64,000 bases of DNA from Tomocerus qinae (taxonomy: Eukaryota; Arthropoda; Collembola; Entomobryomorpha; Tomoceridae): positions 1,798,001-1,862,000 of the forward strand of contig CM034547.1 of assembly GCA_020055645.1 (NCBI GenBank), given 5' to 3'. The notes beneath the pieces are model-generated. The model did not search any database and was not told the DNA's origin. It saw only the letters and a list, made by a program, of their open reading frames with translations. The position numbers were made by a program, and so were the translations under genes. Shown piece by piece: positions 45,020 through 56,920 of the stretch; the first letter of the stretch is position 1; each line of letters begins with the position of its first letter.

Positions 45020-45748
45020 TCAGTTTTGCTTTGGTGCCTGATACTGGGTGTTCCGGTTTCTCTGTTGGTAGTTGACGCCTCCCCGTGTACTCCGAAAAGG
45101 CGTCCGCTGGTAGTTTAAATTAAACCGATTCTTTGGTTGTGAAAATCGGGTTGACTGATAAGGATGATTTCGGACCGGAAACTTCTTGCCAAATGAATTA
45201 CTTTTTACGACGTGCGCTAAAGACTTTGTTTGCTTTAGGGCTTCAGATAGGTTATCTCCAAAAAGATTCTCAGTGACCGGCACTCGCGAGGAGCAGATGG
45301 CCGAATATTCAGGTTGGATATGGGGTCGTAATTCTTGTCTTCTTTTTGAATTCAACTCGCCAAACCCAACAGCAAGTGCACTGGCTCCATCAATAATATC
45401 CTTCACTATTTTACCAGCTTGTTGATTGAACGTAGTGGCTGTTAAATTAGACATTTCATTTGTGACCATTGCTAGTGTCACCAGACCTTTAGAAATAGAA
45501 TTCTGAATGAATTGCAACTTGATATCTGTGGCTCTTGTTTTTGGTGAGAGTTGATTCCATATTTCAACATTAACTTTAGGCACCATCATTGCTTTGCAAT
45601 TTTCTGGTATCTTTAAACTTTGTTTTTGATTCTCAATCTCCTCTTTTGTATACTGCCTTTGAATGATATTGTCAAACTTTTTTGCCACCGTTTCGGTTAT
45701 AGCTGGAGCGTATTCAACATTCTCTCCAAAAGTTTCTAACATACTCAA
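45020..45748 (-). CDS. DIRS D2 Gag-like protein, main part
   Basis: About 242 residues with PENCKAMMVPKVNVEIW and a following helix-rich region, as in animal DIRS first proteins. The C-terminus is rich in Arg, Asn and Gln and probably binds nucleic acid. It ends just before the RT frame. Confidence 0.7.
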   Translation of the reverse strand: MSMLETFGENVEYAPAITETVAKKFDNIIQRQYTKEEIENQKQSLKIPENCKAMMVPKVNVEIWNQLSPKTRATDIKLQFIQNSISKGLVTLAMVTNEMSNLTATTFNQQAGKIVKDIIDGASALAVGFGELNSKRRQELRPHIQPEYSAICSSRVPVTENLFGDNLSEALKQTKSLAHVVKSNSFGKKFPVRNHPYQSTRFSQPKNRFNLNYQRTPFRSTRGGVNYQQRNRNTQYQAPKQN

Positions 45749-45863
45749 AATTTCCGATGAGGAATTTACTTGTCCTGCAAGTTTAAAAATAGATATTCTT
45801 AAGGCTACTAGCCAATTAACAAGGTGTTTTTAACCTTCATAATTTTATAGTGCAGAATTTCTA

Positions 45864-46256
45864 TCAATTTTGATTACCTTCATCATGGCAAAAAAGGCTA
45901 TTAAATTCTTCATCGTCACCGGTAGGAGTGTCTTCGACATCCTCTTCAAATTCAGATTGTGACGGCTCCCTAACTGCACTTTGAATTTCATTCAATTGAG
46001 ATGATAGCTTCTCGAGAGCTTCTGGCAGAGTATTCAATTTTTGAATTGCCTCAGAATTCTGTTCTACTGTGCTCGACAGTGAACTTAATTGTTGCATAAA
46101 AGAGCTGCTTGGATTGTTCTGCGACATATCCGGTACGCTTTCGTTTACTTGACCTCTAGGTCTTCTCTGTCCACGACGCATCATGGCAGGCGTACTATTT
46201 TGCTCTGACTGTTGAACAGTCCTAAAAACAACATACGCATATGTTGAATGCAACAT
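45864..46256 (-). CDS. DIRS D2 Gag-like region, N-terminal part
   Basis: About 130 codons. Contains a basic stretch (RRGQRRPRGQ), a heptad-like coiled coil (LSSLSSTVEQNSEAIQKLNT onward) and an acidic end (EFEEDVEDTPTGDDEEF). Its place directly inside the 5' terminal repeat suits a Gag N-terminus. How it relates to the next frame is not resolved. Confidence 0.5.
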   Translation of the reverse strand: MLHSTYAYVVFRTVQQSEQNSTPAMMRRGQRRPRGQVNESVPDMSQNNPSSSFMQQLSSLSSTVEQNSEAIQKLNTLPEALEKLSSQLNEIQSAVREPSQSEFEEDVEDTPTGDDEEFNSLFCHDEGNQN

Positions 46257-46403
46257 TTGTTTGTTCTATTTTTAGTCTAAATGATAATTTTGAGCTAAAT
46301 ATTTAAAATACACACTAAGACTTACCTCTTTGGTGGCATTTTTTCGAAATAGATCACACCGTTGATGGGATAGATGACCCTCTCCCTTCGACTATGAAAA
46401 CAA

Positions 46404-46566
46404 CAATGACCATACACACAGGAGTTGGCGCATATTATCCATGTTCTTATTGTTAATTTTTTTTATATAGCTTTGAACATAGGACCTCTCCCGGCGACTA
46501 CGAACAGCGTACTACATCGTAACAACTATTAGTGATGTTGTAAGATGGAGCATTATGAAATTTAAT
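46404..46566. repeat. D2 5' inverted terminal repeat
   Basis: Reverse complement of 41703-41841 (inner) and 41992-42045 (outer). Begins CAATGACCATACACACAGGA. Confidence 0.92.
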
Positions 46567-49500
46567 CATAATACGATTTTATGTACACTAAATTGTCTGG
46601 TTTCATTGAACCTCATTTAAAAAATTGATAGAAGGCTTGATAAACTTTAGTATAACTATGTTTTAGGGTATGTCAGTTGTGACAAATATAAAGTAGTTCG
46701 GCATATGTGTGTAATATTAGAATAGGTACAGAAAGAGTAAGATTAAGTTTTATAGTGTATTGAAAGGGTTGTTGAGGTGAAGGAGTTGTATTTGAGTTGA
46801 GAGGAGGCATATTATACTTTCAAACGAGACAGAAGTTAGTTTCTGTCTGTCTCCCGCTCCCTGTTGACATTAGTAATTTTGAGGCCTGAGCGTTGTGAGT
46901 CATAACATAATAATATAATGTGTGGCTCTAATAGAGTGGCGGAATTAAACGGACCATCTTGTTACATCAAACCAAACTAAACCAACAGAGGAGACATGAT
47001 GATGACATCCCATGCCTTTCATGCAGTCTCTTCATCTCTTCATCCACCCTCACTCACTAACCTATCTAACTCAATGTTATCTAATCTAATTTTATTACGC
47101 TGTCCCTTAATCTGTCAGAATACCTTTCCCTTTTGTTTTCATCACTTTTTCTCTCCGTATCTGCAGCCTCCTCTACTATAGTACAGTTAGTTAATGCAGT
47201 AACCCAAACCACCGACAATGTAATATTATTTTGTTGTTTGACTTAAACTTTCAGTTTGACTTTCATTTCAATCAGGAAAATGTGCAAACTTTCTATATTC
47301 ATTGCATAGAACGAAATCACTGGGAATGTGTAAGAAGTTATGCTGTGGATAGATAGAGACGACATAATCTGTGTACTAAGTAAGCGTATGTCAGGCAGAA
47401 GCTACCTTTTCCTTTGAATTGGGGTTGAAATTCCCAACCGCTGGTTTACTTGAGCTACATACATCACATTAAAAAGATGAGAGAGATCCACCGAGTGGAT
47501 CCGAGTTCTCCGACTTACAATCCGCTTTTGGTTTGAGCCTTACACGATGATTAGCATAGGATTTTGGAGCAGAGGATGGCTTGTTTTTATTAGAGAATAC
47601 GAGTACAGTAGAGCATTGTAGTAGTGGAAGGAGCGAGGCGAGGTAGGTAAATGCCTCAGTCATGTATCTGTATACTTCTCAACATTTCGAATTGTAAAGT
47701 TTGTGATCGGATATCTACATCTCGTCTGAAAAGTAAAATAAAGTGAATTCGGTTTAGTTGACTGTCGCAATTCACTTGAGTAAAGTTAGTGGAGAGAGAG
47801 AGTCTGTGTGAAGGAGGGAGACAGGAGGCAAGAGTGATATGCAGGAGACGGAGGAGTCGAGAGGAAATTACCATTTTCACATTTAGAAGTGATGAGAGAG
47901 TGGGACGAGAGAGCTGAATACGAAATGATTCGATGCCCGGCTCGGGATCTCTCTAATGCCCGTACAAGCAATACTCACAGGATCTGTATCTACACTACAG
48001 ACGAATGAAAAATAAGAGAGAATCGAGTCTGCTATTCCCGTCTTGTATAACACTCATACATGACATACACTACTACTAGTACTATAACTAGAGATAAGAC
48101 TGGATGGATGTGTGTGTGGTAGTCAATTGAAAAGCCTCAATTTTCACTCGATTTGAATTACAAAGGATGTGGATGAGTCTCCTCCTTTCTCTCTCTCTCT
48201 ACTCCTTCTACCTCGACTCTACACCATCCACTACTACTAATACTCTACTTATCTATCTACTCTACTAACACAACAACAACTTTCTCTCACCACTGTCTCT
48301 CAAAGATACTTTCCCACTCACTCATCTCCACTCTCATTCACCAATATCTATTTTCTCTACTTACTCCAATCTATATAATATTATTTATATTTAGCACTGA
48401 ATGTATGACGGAGTATGACATCCCAAAACTATCAAAATAACGTTACATACATGTAGGGCTTTCTAAACTAAAACTAAACTTACATGTTCACGAAGTTTAC
48501 TTCAATTTACTTGTATAACCATTTAACTTTGACTTCAGACAGAGTGAGACATGGACTTAATGATTCGGAGATTTATTTCCCATTCACTCCTTCATATTGA
48601 TAAGGTATTAAAGTATAACCTAATCGCTATGTATGTCGATGACTTGCAGGAATATGACGATATGATCGAGTATGCAAGTTTTGTAATTAAAAAAAGTATT
48701 AATGTATAAAGATAGGTTTCTCTTATCATTGAGAATTATTATTATATTTTGATTTATGGAGCAATTTATTGCGACTCGGTCTTGTTTGTGCATGGGAGTA
48801 AGGTGAACTTAAGCACTGTTGCCTTATGATGTATAAACATGCCTTATGAAATTTGTAGCACTAATAAAATGTGAAAACGCATGTCTAATATGTACTACCT
48901 AGTATTACTTGTTCATGTATTATATACTACAATGAAAAAGACTTACTGTTATAGTACGAAACTATTTATAACATCATAATGCACACTGTGAGTTTGAATT
49001 TGGTTCATCAGGGGATCTTTGGCCCCTGGAAAAAGGGAACATAAATATGCCGTTTATCAGAAATGAGAAGGCTATTGGGAAACGGATGTTTAATTTTTCT
49101 GTTAGTTCAATTGAATCTGCTTTTTATTGGATAGGATTCAGTCTTTGATCCGTATGATGTGATGTGATCACAGTATGGAACACTACCAGGATTTCTTTCA
49201 AGTTGAATTGAAATTCTTGTACATGCAAACATAGCCATACTCCCGTTATACTTGTATACCTACTTTGTTTCCACCTCAAGTAGATTTCTCCTAGCAATGC
49301 GTATATTGGTGGGCTGATTCTCTAAATGCGTATAAAACTGCCTTTTAACAGTATTGGAGTCGATAGACAAGTACTAGAGTTCAGCTGTCGTCAAGTGTTT
49401 TATGTAGTAGTGTTTAGTGTTCGTTCGTTAACCTAAATAAATAGGAGAAAGAAACGTCGGAGGAGCTCAATTCTTTTGCCTTTGACACTGAAATCATCAC

Positions 49501-50848
49501 AGCAAGAATTCAAAGGAGTTGCTTGCATTGCATGGGATGAGTGAGTCTGGAAAAAGTTGATTTCTACGTGTAGATTGGATTTGGTATTGAATCTGGAGCA
49601 CACGGCATCAATTACATCAGTTTAAACTTGTAGAGTGTTGCAACTGCAAGAATGTGTGTGAGTCTGTCCCGACCGACGACTTCACAATGCGGACTCCTGT
49701 CACGTTTACATTCATTTGGCATATCAAGGGGGTCTCCTCTCCTGTTAGCAAGACTCTTCACTCACTTTGCCTTGTCCTGGTGAGTTTTGACACGGAGAAT
49801 AAAAATACCATTTCCATTCCGCATATCCTCACTCAATTTTGTCTACGCGTACCTCTCCTATAACAAATACATATTCACATTCGCGCTATATTCAAATTCG
49901 GGTTGTATTAAAACATACCGGGAAAGGTATCACATAAAATTAAAGTTTTAAAATGCACACCAAGCAGTCTTATTTAAAGAATGGTTAACAAATACACGAT
50001 CAATCTAGAACATTGGGAAATAATTTAAAATTCAACTTGCAGGATATTGTGAAATAATTTTTAGCAGTTGATTGTATTTAAATAGGATTAATTTTCTTTG
50101 TTCCTTAAACAAAGATTGACAATTTCTTTATAAGATTCTGGTGTATCTAGATACGTAATAAATATATACGTGAGATTTTGAATACTGATTTGTTTAATGC
50201 ATAACCAGAGATCCGATATATGCGGTATTATATAAAGCGGTAATGCTGTGTGTGCTTTAAGAGATAATGATAATGTCTAAGGTAGTATTTATGTACTAAT
50301 ATTTGAGATATTCTTTTTATGAGTGTGAGTGGATTTCTTTTGAACGCATTGTAGGAAGGATGTAAAGACAACATAATCATAGCAATAGCACTGCAGCTTT
50401 GTTGTAATGCAAGTAATGAAATGTTGTAAGTCCATGTCATTGCATTGGGGGTGTCCTCAGGCTCCATCCAACTCGTATGAGGCTTATGACTGACTAGCGT
50501 GCCATGCCAATGCCAGCCGATCATCAGTTCATCTATCTATCTCCTTCTCCATTCTGAGGGAACAACTTACACATTCTATTCAATAACAATGCCTACCTGC
50601 TGTTTTCGCTTTCTTCTCTTCTATTTTCCCAAAAGCACAGAGGAGTCCAATTCCTATTCCTTCCTACAGCTCAGGTTCCTGCCTATGCACTCCAAACTCT
50701 AACATACTACTAGGTACCCATCTACGTAATACCATTTAGTGGCATCGATGCACATATTTATAATGGGTCTACTATTCTTCTACGCAGTAGAAATTAGTTA
50801 TAAGAGTACCATGCCATAATCTGATTTACTATCTGTAGGAATATATAT
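46567..50848. other. Non-coding region, no gene seen
   Basis: No supported gene. Two strong purine-to-pyrimidine switches: about 46700-46850 to 46985-47210, and about 47770-47940 to 48170-48400. The second pyrimidine block includes a CTCTCTCTCTCTAC run. Confidence 0.5.
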
Positions 50849-51758
50849 TACTAGTGAACCCAGCTAATGGGCAAATCTAGCACACAAGAGAAATTCAGCA
50901 GGCCACCCATCACAGTAATAAAAACAATTTCGAAATTCGAAAGCATCCCATTAGGTTATTAAGTTAACTTTGTAACTGCAAAGTATATTTAAATTAATAT
51001 ACTTTTATTTTCTACAGTGGTAGGTAAAATTAGCTGCAGCCACAAATTTCTGATAAAAAGGAATTTCCTACACCAAAATAATAACTGTGGATTGTAGCAT
51101 CAAATACAGAGAACAATGAAAGACTCTATTTTCGAAAAAGATCCCACAAAGTTACCAAAAAGCTCCCTTTGAAAATCAAAAAAATTCGATTCCCCGTGGA
51201 TTTTGGAAAATCATACAAAATCCATGAGTACAACTTACGAATAAAATATTTTTAAAGAATAAATAGTGGTATTACCCAGTACTGTTATTTATTTTAATTC
51301 TACAAAAAGATGTCGCAACTGGCACGAAGGAATCAAGAGGGTAGTAAAAAGTAAACCCAGCTCTACTAAATTATAATGTTGAATAAGTTTGTCGATGTAG
51401 CAGAACCAGTTTGGATTAGAAGTTTTGAAATGCTATTTAATACGCACATTACTATCATTACGAAATGTTCCCTTTCGCTATAATCATTTCCATTCGATCA
51501 CCCCTCACATCCAACCTATGTTTTCTATTATTATTATGATGTTATAATAATAATATGAAACAACTCATTTCGGTGGTTTAGAGGATTTGGGCTTGCGCGT
51601 TTTGCTTTTTTGCTTTTAAGGAGCCTGCATATATTACGTGTGCAGTTGATGGGAGGAGGAGGTACTCAAAAGTATTGCAGTCAGCACTTGCGTTACATAT
51701 GTGGGAGTGGGTTTTTGCGTTACCTAATATATGCAGGCTCCCTAGGCTCTCCCTACCA
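50849..51758. repeat. Unclassified interspersed repeat U1, copy B (uninterrupted)
   Basis: About 910 bp, in inverted orientation relative to copy A (22639-27181). It lacks the hairpin MITE, the TTGGCATA element and the hAT-like element found in copy A. Starts TACTAGTGAACCCAGC and ends CTCCCTACC. Near the right end GGAGCCTGCATATATTA and TAATATATGCAGGCTCC form an inverted pair about 120 bp apart. No coding capacity. Similarity of the two copies is about 80-85% by eye. Confidence 0.82.
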
Positions 51759-52646
51759 CACGTACATACATAGACAGGTAAATTTATCAAGTCTACGATT
51801 ATATATAGAGATACTTCTGGAAATATTATGTTCAATATCCTAAATGATTTACAAGAGAGTTTATCAATATTTTATAAACTTAATTAGCAGTCCAGTTGTA
51901 TGTACCGTTTCTAATTTAACCCTTGATAGTTTGATACTTAATTTGGAACTTTAATCATTTGGTATGGGAACAAGGGTGATTAAGGTACTGTGTGATAGAA
52001 GGTTGTTATGTTAGTATGGATGACTGACACGTTTACAACAATGTTGTCAGTCGGACAATGAAAATTGGCCAATATTAGGAAAGTATCAGTTTGAAAATAT
52101 TATGAGATGAGAGTGCAAGTATCTCTCTATTGTGATTTCCTTGTTGGATTGTAATTGAAGCTGCATAGATCTTTGTAAACATGCATTGCAACTCTGGACT
52201 ACGTTATACAATGTTAAAATTGAGCTTCTTATGTCTGAAATGATACATGATAACAAATAGGATGTGAGTGGATGAAGTAAAGTAGCAACCATAGAGAGAC
52301 ATTGATTATGGCTGAGATTGAAAAGTAATGCAATGATTGTTATTATTTCACTAAGCTCTCCTACTACTCCTCCAACATATTCATTTCAACTTGAACAGAG
52401 ACAGAAACAAGACAAGAGCAAGTGGGATGTGGAGCCAGGCTGAAAAAGAACTCGATTTGCTTGTAACACTTGCAGGACAATGCAGTAGGCCTCTCAGTCT
52501 TCAACTTTGCTTGGAGTAAAAGATTCTTCAGATAAATAATAAACCATTGTAATGGAATACTAAGCTTACAAAAAAACTAATGACTTATATTATACTGTTT
52601 AATAATACGAAGCATTATAATGGAATCACAAGGGAATACAAGAATA
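51759..52646. other. Non-coding region, no gene seen
   Basis: AT-rich DNA with no supported gene. A short pyrimidine-rich run lies at about 52350-52390. Confidence 0.5.
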
Positions 52647-52654
52647 CAAGCATT

Positions 52655-52916
52655 CAGAGTAGGGCTTAGACAGGCAGTATCAATGTATAAGCCAAATTCG
52701 ACCTCTGCCAATTGAAACTGCATGTTGGACCCGATCGCCGTATGACTATCAACTGTTAACATACTGTCGGTTGTGTTCACTTGGTCAGGTGATTGGTAGC
52801 GCATGAATAGGTTGGCGGTCTTTAGTCTTACAGCGATCGGGTCCAACATGCAGTTTCAATTGGCAGAGGTCGAATTTGGCTTATACATTGATACTGCCTG
52901 TCTAAGCCCTACTCTG
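52655..52916. mobile_element. hAT-like palindromic MITE, recent
   Basis: 262 bp. Ends CAGAGTAGGGC and its complement. Flanking 8-bp duplication CAAGCATT (52647-52654 and 52917-52924). The first 84 or so bases of each arm are identical reverse complements, with the first differences near the loop (CGCCGTATG against CGCTGTAAG). Near-perfect arms point to recent insertion or recent arm conversion. Confidence 0.92.
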
Positions 52917-52924
52917 CAAGCATT

Positions 52925-53828
52925 ACTATAGAGTTTGTCCAAAATACTATGTGGTACTGCACATGTAGTACAATCATGTACCACTGTACTATAGCCTGAT
53001 ACATGCGTTGCGTTTTGTTCGAACTGTATTAGCGGTAAATATTATTAGCGTCAGTTGAGCAGAATGGGTTGTTTTGTTAACATTCTAAAACTACCTCTCG
53101 TCTGTCCTCAACGTCGACAGTTATTTGTTTCTAGTGTACTAACGTAATTCTGATTACTGAGTACATTCTTTTTGCACTACGTAGACTATAATAATTTCCT
53201 GTAGTTCACGTGTATTGTTCATTTTAGCTGGTGACTTAAAAGTCACAAGAAATTTTTGGTATCTTAAACTTAAACGAACAAACTTAAACGTGATTCGGAA
53301 TTCACCTTTAGGGATGGATGACATAGAATTTTTATGTAGGCCACGTGTATTTACAAAGTAGGTATGAATGAAATTCACCTTTAGGGATGGACGATATACT
53401 TATATTTACAAAGTCTGCAAAGATAAACAAATGCAAAAATAAATTGTCAATGTTAAAATTATGCCCAAAAATAATTCGACAACAATGATAACCACGAATG
53501 AGTTGACATCAGCAACCATATTTTATGAGCAATATGATTTTTGAATTTACGAGAATTGCATAAAACAATTAGATCAGCCGTCTGGCTCTGGTTCACTATC
53601 TTACCCATTGACTTGATGTCACTAGTCCCTAGTTGCTATAAATAATAGAAAATCTGCAATTGTGGGGTTGAATTTTCCAGCGGGATGAATGATTGAATCG
53701 ATTTAAGACAAATTATTAAATAGGCAATGTGAACTTGAAAGTCGAAAGTCGTCAATTTGGCAATTATTGATGGCAAACACAAAGACATTTGCAATTCGAG
53801 TTCGTTCTTGTTCAGTTCAGATATCAAA
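52925..53828. other. Non-coding region, no gene seen
   Basis: No supported gene. TTCACCTTTAGGGATGGA occurs twice (about 53301 and 53370), a small local duplication. Confidence 0.5.
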
Positions 53829-53836
53829 AGCATTAG

Positions 53837-54305
53837 CAGAGTATAAAGTCGGCATGCCGTAAATTATTTTCAGATGCCGCATGCCCTAAATTCCGTAAAT
53901 GCCGTATATGCCGTAAATGCCGTAAAAGCGGTAAAATACATAATACACGTAATAGACAGTTTAATGGTAATTTTTAACTAATGGAAGAACAAAAAATTTA
54001 ATTTTGATCATTTTATAACAAATGATAACTGTCATAAGTTATAAAATGAGTTTTCACTTTTCAAAGCTATACAGCCACTATTAGTGGCCTAAAATGATGT
54101 TAATACATCAATATTGATGTATAAAAACACTTTTAGCGTGTTATTACTCACTTCCCACATCAATTTATGCATAAAAACAGCTAAAAACTTAAAAAATAAT
54201 TTACGGCATTTAAGGCATTTACGGCATGCCGCCAAATACCAAATGCCGTAAATTCAATTTACGGCATTTACGGCAGGCGGCATTTACGGCACACTCGACA
54301 CCTTG
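53837..54305. mobile_element. hAT-like MITE with TGCCGTAAAT-array ends
   Basis: 469 bp. Ends CAGAGTATAAAG and the complement of CAAGGTGTCGAG. Flanking 8-bp duplication AGCATTAG (53829-53836 and 54306-54313). Each end holds an array of TGCCGTAAAT-like units (about 53852-53932 and 54197-54290) in inverted orientation. The middle is AT-rich with no open frame. The outer ten bases match poorly between the ends, so the hAT assignment rests mainly on the duplication and the CA-RG start. Confidence 0.75.
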
Positions 54306-54499
54306 AGCATTAGTAATAATAATAAATAATTTCGTAAACCCCAGGATGCGTGGGCACGTGAAAGATCAGTACTGGGAGAACAGCCTTTAGCTGCATGCAT
54401 TGCAATTGTACTGCGTTGTTGCGATATGTGTGTATGAGGGGAGATCTGTGTCACAAATGAAACTTTCCTAGAACCCAGAATATTCCTTGCCATACTCAG

Positions 54500-55140
54500 A
54501 ATATAGTGCACAGAATTCTCTTTGCAGAACGCAGATAATTTTTCCTAGAATGCAGATTAGTCTTCCTAGAACGCAGAATATTTTACCTTAAACGCAGAAT
54601 ATTTTACATAAAACGCAGAATATTTTACATAAAACGCAGAATATTTTACCTAAAACGCAGAATATTTTACCTAAAACGCAGAATATTTTAACCAAAAAGG
54701 CAGAATATTTTACCTAAAACGCAGAATATTTTACCTAAAACGCAGAATATTTTACCTAAAACGCAGAATATTTTACCTAAAACGCAGAATATAGGAAGAA
54801 ACGCAGAATATTCTTCCTATAACCCAGAATATTTATCCTAAAACGCAGAATATTCTTCCTAAAACGCAGAATATTCATCCTAAAACGCGGAATATTCTTC
54901 CCAATCGTATACGCAGAATATTCATCCTAAAACGCGGAATATTCTTCCCAATCGTATACGCAGAATATTCATCCTAAAACGCGGAATATTCTTCCCAATC
55001 GTATACGCAGAATATTCATCCTAAAACGCGGAATATTCTTCCCAATCGTATACGCAGAATATTCTTCGTAGATACGCAGAATATTCTTCGTAGATACGCA
55101 GAATATTCTTCGTAGATATGCAGAATATTCTTCGTAGAAT
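54500..55140. repeat. Higher-order minisatellite built on CGCAGAATATT
   Basis: About 640 bp of tandem units sharing CGCAGAATATT. A 21-bp unit (ACGCAGAATATTTTACCTAA plus A) repeats from about 54575 to 54790. Mixed units follow. Then a 47-bp unit begins at 54905, 54952, 54999 and 55046, each made of two diverged copies of the short unit plus TCGTATACGC. Then 22-bp units (GTAGATACGCAGAATATTCT plus TC) run from about 55063 to 55130. An open frame on the minus strand is a translation of the array, not a gene. Confidence 0.92.
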
Positions 55141-55207
55141 ATCCTTCGAAGAAGCAGCAGAAGGGATGGACGATTTGGCACACATTCTCCCCCCATACCT
55201 AGAATTT

Positions 55208-55257
55208 TTGTCTACAGTCAGACGGACGGACGGACGGACAGACAGACAGACAGACTG
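55208..55257. repeat. (GACG)n/(GACA)n microsatellite
   Basis: CAGACGGACGGACGGACGGA followed by CAGACAGACAGACAG. It lies just beyond the minisatellite, joined by a purine-rich linker. Confidence 0.85.
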
Positions 55258-56911
55258 TTAGGACCGTTCACAGTACCTTACGAATACTCGTAAGCTAATA
55301 ATATGCTTTGTTGCAGATATCACTACTACTATCATTTATTTATGCATCTACACCGACCCATTATACTTGCTACGTAATATATAATATTTGTTTAGTAAGT
55401 TGCTACTTTTATTATTAAGGGATCAGTCACCATCGCCATAATAGTATCATGCAGTAACTTTATTTCAATTTCATTCCTTCTCGCTTTGCTTTGTCATGAC
55501 TCTTACAAATACAAAGTCACTTTGCAATCATCCTCACGCTGTTCACATTATAACCTAATCCAAGGTTCACAATAATATTATTATTAAATCTTATGAATGT
55601 GATCGATTTAACTATATAATTACAATTCGTAGTATCTGTAAGTATCTCACAACGATCATAAAATAGTTTAATACTCAATATGACTGCTAAAGGTAGACAG
55701 AATAACGGGAGTAATTATCCTTGCAAAAAGAAGCAGTTGATCAAATAAATATGATTGCTTACAAATATAGTAAATTAGAAAATCGCCTATTTACAATATG
55801 ATAGCATCGACAGGCAAGTACCTCCTTTGTAAAATATATATCAACGTTTGGCATCATAAATCACAAGAATTCTTTGCTCAATTTCAGTCAGATTCAAGGC
55901 TGTATCCCAACGTTTGTGAATTTATACATCTCTGTTTACTACTGTGAGAATATGTAAGTATACCTGATGTATTGTAGGTCTGTATAGAATTTTGTTGGCC
56001 AATTATTAGCACATATGATTTAGAATTATAACTTTCACAATGGATGAATGTTTCTTTTGATTTGAATGCCTTTCATTTCATTCTTTATCGTATGACCATC
56101 ATGAAATGTAAACGTTATTGTTGAAAAATGTTATGTTGTTATGTAGCAGCTAGTTAATAAACAGTTCTGTACATCAAACCACCAAGGACTAAAACATTGT
56201 TTACTGTTGGAAATAAGTAATACCCAAGTTATGTAACAAAGCATCAAATAAAATTCATAGCTAATGAAAGTCGGCATCAGAATAATAGATATCGATAAAA
56301 TATTGATATAGGGGTATTGTAGTAGTCACCAGCACAGAGCAGAACACACACGCACACACCAAACCACATACCACTAAGCCAATATTATATTGATTAAATG
56401 CCTTATACACAATTCAATAAAGGCGATTTTTTCCTGCGAAGTGCAGTAGAAGGGTGGCTAACTGAAATGTTTTAATCAGCCTGTTAAAAATAGCCGTGAC
56501 CATCTTTGTTATCCAGTGGCTAAAATTGACAAATTAAACTGAGAAATCCTCCAAGATGAAAAAAATGGTATTTGTGTTCCTGCTGTACTAACATAGAAAA
56601 ATAACATAAATGCCCAATTGAAACCAATTGAATTTCAAATGTACATTTTTAACAGTAAATGAAACATTGGAGTACTGGAATTTTTACCATTTGAAATAGG
56701 AAGTATTCCTACCGAAAGAAATTGTATTGAGTTATAATATGTACATATATAAAATTTGGAAGAGACGGGAACTGGCAATCGGTTCAGTAGTATATATACG
56801 TACTATGCAAACGAGTTTAAGTTGCTATTGATAAGAATGTGTTTTACCTATATGAATTGTAGCAGTGTAGATGCTTGGAGTAGATACACCGCGTAGTAAA
56901 GTAAGACAATC
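55258..56911. other. Non-coding region, no gene seen
   Basis: AT-rich DNA with a short CA-rich patch at about 56345. Nothing else is recognisable. Confidence 0.5.
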
Positions 56912-56920
56912 TAATGTTAT

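Larger units (their letters stand above)
41632..46566 (-). mobile_element. DIRS retrotransposon copy D2, looks largely whole
   Basis: About 4.9 kb, on the minus strand. Parts in element order: 5' inverted terminal repeat (46404-46566), Gag-like frames (45864-46256 and 45020-45748), RT/RNase H/methyltransferase-like frame (43140-45005), tyrosine recombinase (42193-43059), internal complementary region (41911-42045), and 3' inverted terminal repeat with outer extension (41632-41841). Terminal and internal repeats are nearly identical to each other, so it is a young insertion. I see no obvious break in the main frames. D1 and D2 have different terminal repeats and diverged proteins, so they are separate families. 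Confidence 0.92.

Noticed and set aside
54500-55140. Regular repeats that might be a CRISPR array
   Set aside because: Units are directly adjacent without unique spacers and the host is an animal. It is a minisatellite.
54969-55196. A 75-residue minus-strand frame with repeated RIF and YSAY-like words
   Set aside because: It reads through the minisatellite and mirrors its units.
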